DNA of 64,000 bases from positions 3,100,001-3,164,000 of the forward strand of contig NW_026991456.1 of NCBI RefSeq assembly GCF_036370855.1, in the 5' to 3' direction. Within the stretch, counting starts at the first letter, position 1, and each line of letters opens with the position of its first letter. Origin of the DNA: Dromaius novaehollandiae. Its lineage: Eukaryota; Chordata; Aves; Casuariiformes; Dromaiidae. The notes below the pieces were generated by a model that saw nothing but the letters and a program-made list of their open reading frames with translations, had not been told where the DNA came from and searched no databases. Of this stretch, positions 60,191-64,000 are shown piece by piece. The position numbers were made by a program, and so were the translations under genes.

Positions 60191-63100
60191 ACTCAGGGGC
60201 TGCTACAATGCGAAAAAAGGCATTCGGAGGCACCTGCAGTGGAAAAAACGGCACTTGGAGGCCCCTGCAGGAGAAGAAAACGCACTCGGAGGCCCCTGCA
60301 GCACAAAAAAATGCACCCTGAGGCCAATGCACGGCAAAAAAAGGCACTCGGGGGCTGTGAATAAAGGCATTCGGATGACTCTACACCGGAAATAAAGGCA
60401 CTTGGAGGTCCCTGCACCACAAAAAAAGGCACGCGGAGACCACTGCACAGCAAAAAAGGCACTCGGAAGGTCCTGCACCGCAAAAAAAGGGCACTCGGAG
60501 GCCCCACCACAAAGAAAGGGCACTCAGAAACCACTGCACCATGAAAAAAAGCACTCAGAGGGCCCTGCACTGCCAGAAAAGGGCCCTCGGAAGCCCCTAC
60601 ATATGAAAAAAAGTCACTCGGAGGCCCCTGCACCGCAGAAATAGGCACTCGGAGGCCGCAACGTCACAAAAAAAGGCACTTGGATGCCCCTGCACTGGAA
60701 AAAAAGGCACTCGGAGACGCCTGCAGAGGGAAAAAAAGCCCTCGGAGGCCACTACACTGTAAAAAAGGCACTCGGTGGCCCCTACAGCACAAGAAAAGGC
60801 ACTCGGGGGCTGCTACAATGTGAAACAAAGCACTCGGAGGGCCCGGCACCACCAAAAAAGGCACTGGGAGGCTCCCGCACTGGAAAAAGAGGCACTTGCA
60901 GGCCTGTACACTGCACAAAAAAAGGCACTCGGAGGCTCCTGCACCACAAAAGAAGGCACTTGGAGGCCCCTACACCACCAAGAAAGGCACTTGGAAGCCC
61001 CTACATTGCAAAAAAGGCACTTGGAGGCTACTACACTGCAAAAAAAAAAAGCACCCTGAGGCCCATGCACCGCAAAAAAAGGCACTTGGTGGCCCCTGCA
61101 CCACAAAAATAGGCACTCGGAGGCCCCTACACTGGAAAAAAAGGCACTCGGAGGCTCCTGCAGCACAAAAGAAGGCACTTGGAGGCCCCTGCACCACCAA
61201 GAAAGGCACTTGGAAGCCCCTACATTGCAAAAAAAGGCACTTGGAGGCTACTACACTGCAAAAAAAAATGCACCCTGAGGCCCCTGCACCGCAAAAAAAG
61301 GCACTTGGAGGCTACTACACTGCAAAAATAGGCACTCGGCTGCCCCTACACTGGAAAAAAAGGTACTTGGAGGCTCCTGCAGCACAAAAGAAGGCACTTG
61401 GAGGCCCCTACACCACCAAGAAAGGCACTTGGAATCCCCTACATTGCAAAAAAGGCACTTGGTGGCCCCTGCACCACAAAAAAAGGCACTTGGTGGCCCC
61501 TACAGCACAAAAAAAGGCACTCGGGGGCTGCTACAATGCGAAACAAGGCACTCAGAGGGCTCTGCACCACCAAAAAAGGCACTTGGTGGCCCCTGTACTG
61601 GAAAAAGAGGCACTTGCAGGCCTGTACACTGGAAAAAAAGGCACTCGGAAGCCCCTACACTGCAAAAAAAGGCACTTGGAGGCTACTACACCGCAAAAAA
61701 ATGCACCCTGACGCCCCTGCACTGCAAAAAAAGGCACTTGGTGGCCCCTGCACCGCAAAAAAAGGCACCCTGAGGCCTCTACAGCACAAAAAAAGGCACT
61801 CGGAGGACCACACCACAAAAAAAGGCACTCCGCTGTCCCTACACTGGAAAAAAAAGGCACTCAGAGGCCTCTACACCACAGAAAAAGGCACTTGGTGGCC
61901 CCTACATTGCAAAAAAACAGGGCACTTGGAGACTACTACACTGCAAAAAAAGGCACCCTGAGGCCCCTGCACCACAAAAAAAGGCACTCAGAGGGCCCTG
62001 CACCACAAAAAAAGGCACTCGGAGGCTGCTATACCGTAGAGAAAGGCACTCGGAGGCCCCTGCACTGGAAAAAAGGCACTCGGAGGCCAGTGCACCACAA
62101 AAAAAGACACTTGGAGGCCTCTACACCACAAAGAAAAGGCACCAGGGGGCCCCTACACTGAAAAAAAAGGCACTTGCAGGCCCGTACACCACAAAAAAGG
62201 CACTCAGTGGCCCCTACAGCACAAGAAAAGGCTCTTGGGGGCTGCTACAATGTGAAACAAGGCACTCGGAGGCCCCTGCACTGGAAAAAAAGGCACTCGG
62301 CTGCCCCTACACTGGAAAAAAAGGCACTCAGTGGCCCCTACAGCACAAAAAAAGGCTCTTGCGGGGTGCTACAATGCAAAAAAAGGCACTTGGAGGTCCA
62401 TACACCACAAAAAAAGGCACTCAGATGCTCCTACAGCACAATAAAAGGCACTCGGGGGCTGCTACAATGCGAAACAAGGCACTCAGAGGGCCCTGCACCA
62501 CCAAAAAAGGCACTGGGAGGCTCCTGCACTGGAAAAAGAGGCACTTGCAGGCCTGTACACTGGAAATAAAGGCACTCGGAGGCTCCTGCACCACAAAAGA
62601 AGGCACTTGGAGGCCCCTACACTGCAAAAAAAGGCACTTGGTGGCCCCTGCACCGCAAAAACAGGCACTCGGTGGCCCCCACATTGCAAAAAAAGGCACT
62701 TGGAGGCTACTGCACTGCAAAAAAATGCACCCTGAGGCCCATGCACAGCAAAAAAAGGCACTCAGTAGCCCCTGCACCGCAAAAAAGGCACTTGGAGGCC
62801 AGTGTACTGAAAAACAGGGCACTTGGAGGCCAGTGCACCGCAAAAGGAATGCACTCAGAGGCCCCTACACCACAAAAAGGCACTCGGAGGACCACACCAC
62901 AAAAAAAGGCACTCGGCTGCCCCTACACTGGAAAAAATGGCACTCGGAGGCCTCTACACCACAAAAAAGGCACTTGGGGGCTGCTACAATGAAAAAAAGG
63001 CACTCGGAGGCCCCTGAACCACAAGAAAAGGCACTCGGGGCCACTACACTGCAAAAAAAAGGTACATGGAGGACCACACACCCCAAAATAACAGCACTCG

Positions 63101-63668
63101 GAGGCCCCTGAACCACAAGAAAAGGCACTCGGTGGCTCCTACAGCACAAAAAAAGGCACTCGGGGGCTGCTACAATGTGAAACAAGGCACTCGGAGGGCC
63201 CTGCACCACCAAAAAAGGCACTCGGAGGCTCCTGCACTGGAAAAAGAGGCACTTGCAGGCCTGTACACCGGAAATAAAGGAACTCGGAGGCCCCTTCATT
63301 GCAATAAAAGGCACTTAGAAGCCCCTACATTGCAAAAAAAGGCACTTGGAGGCTACTACACTGCAAAAAAATGCACCCTGAGGCCCCTGCACCACAAGAA
63401 AAGGCACTCTGTGGCCCCTACACCACAAAAAAAGGCACTTGGAGGCTGCTACAATGTGAAACAAGGCACTCGGATTACCCTACACCGGAAATAAAGGCAC
63501 TCGGAGGGCCCTGCAACACAAAAGAAGGCACTCGGAGGCTCCTGCACTGGACAAAGAGGTACCTGGAGGCCTGTACATCGGAAATAAAGGCACTCCGAGG
63601 CCCCTGCACCACAAAAAAAGGCACTCCGAGGCCCCTGCACCACTAAAACAGGCACTCCGAGGCCTCTA
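60085..63668 (+). repeat. 31-bp minisatellite, main array (about 115 units)
   Basis: About 3.6 kb of head-to-tail plus units, the same type as array 1. There is no interruption larger than a few bases. Because 31 is not a multiple of 3, three units give a 31-residue protein period, and every plus frame cycles through the same three peptides (of the type KKALGGP-C-, KGTRRPLH-K, KRHSEAPA-Q). Open runs reach 271, 250 and 187 codons. Minus frames give Phe- and Cys-rich repeats up to about 150 codons. No promoter or conserved start, so I do not call these genes. Higher-order blocks recur, for example the segment ending in GGCACTTGCAGGCCTGTACA at several places. Confidence 0.95.
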
Positions 63669-64000
63669 CAGCTTCCACTGCCCTATCAGACACAGAAGCT
63701 GATGTGACCTCACAAGGACAGGAAGCCGCCGTGGGCCTGCCACTGGCCTATCAGGCACTGACACTGCTGTCACCTCACAAGCACATCCAGCAGCCAGGGG
63801 ATGCCCCTGGTGTATGATGCACTGGGACTGCTTTGACTTCACAAGCACAGCCAGCAAACAGGGGTCTGCCACTGGCCTATCAGGCAATGGGACTGCTCTC
63901 ACCTCACAAAAAAAGCTGGCTCACAGGATCCTGCCACTGGCCTATTAAGCACTGAGGCTGATGTGACCTCACAAGCACAGCCAGCAGGCACTGGCCTGCC
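63669..64000 (+). repeat. ~65-bp minisatellite, continues past window end
   Basis: Units with GCTGATGTGACCTCACAAG or GACTGCT-TGACTTCACAAG and CCACTGGCCTATCAGGCA. A diverged subtype of the 46.5-48.3 kb repeat, with ACACTGCTGT or GGGACTGCT in place of GAGGCAGAAG. Runs off the end. Confidence 0.85.

Noticed and set aside
60896..63111. Long Lys-rich frames as a real repeat-protein gene
   Set aside because: All three plus frames are equally open because the unit has no stop in any phase. No start context, promoter or unique termini.

Overview
This is nuclear DNA of a vertebrate, most likely a sauropsid. A crocodilian is my best guess; turtle or bird is possible. The evidence is intron-containing gene remnants with GT-AG splice sites, class II olfactory receptors (OR), a CR1-type LINE 3' end, endogenous retrovirus (ERV) pol and LTR sequence, a CpG-island promoter with NRF1 and ZNF143-type sites, and very large minisatellite blocks. 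There are no bacterial or phage features, and I see no complete intact protein-coding gene. Species assignment is inference from repeat and gene style only.

Layout. (1) 1-21 kb is AT-rich and carries four decayed olfactory receptor genes: OR11A-like at 1.8-2.7 kb (+), OR6-like at 9.6-11.0 kb (-) split by an LTR-like insert, a 3' fragment at 17.5-17.8 kb (+), and an OR6/OR10-like gene at 19.6-20.6 kb (+). A CR1 3' end lies at 13.0-13.5 kb. (2) 23.8-26.3 kb (-) is a truncated ERV pol (protease tail, RT, RNase H, start of integrase). (3) 27.2-31.4 kb (-) is a multi-exon host gene remnant that I recognise as FSIP2-like (sperm fibrous-sheath protein). At least four consecutive exons keep phase-0 splice sites, but three in-frame TGA codons and several frameshifts mark it as a pseudogene; copies of parts of it lie at 26.3 and 34.1 kb. 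(4) 34.6-35.5 kb is a strong CpG island with an NRF1 palindrome, two ZNF143/SBS-type elements and a possible first exon. (5) 35.8-36.9 kb has one LTR inserted in another of the same family in opposite orientation, with a 4-bp target duplication. (6) 37.9-41.2 kb (-) has a thrice-repeated small exon and a possible HEAT-repeat exon. (7) 44.5-45.2 kb is another LTR, with a different 3' end.

(8) 45.9-64.0 kb is the most unusual part: an 18-kb block built of three tandem repeats in switching orientation. One is a 31-bp A-rich unit, open in all three forward frames because three units make a 31-residue super-repeat. One is a ~65-bp unit. One is a ~160-170-bp satellite that flips strand many times. 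Two ~1.45-kb arms at 48.36-49.83 and 58.69-60.19 kb form a near-identical inverted repeat around an 8.9-kb satellite core. The arms contain unassigned ORFs, one with a membrane segment; beside the left arm is a retroviral-env-like SU/TM junction.

The genes here do not form a pathway. The window reads as a gene-poor region where an OR cluster, a testis-gene remnant and satellite DNA have been shaped by duplication, retroelement insertion and palindrome formation.
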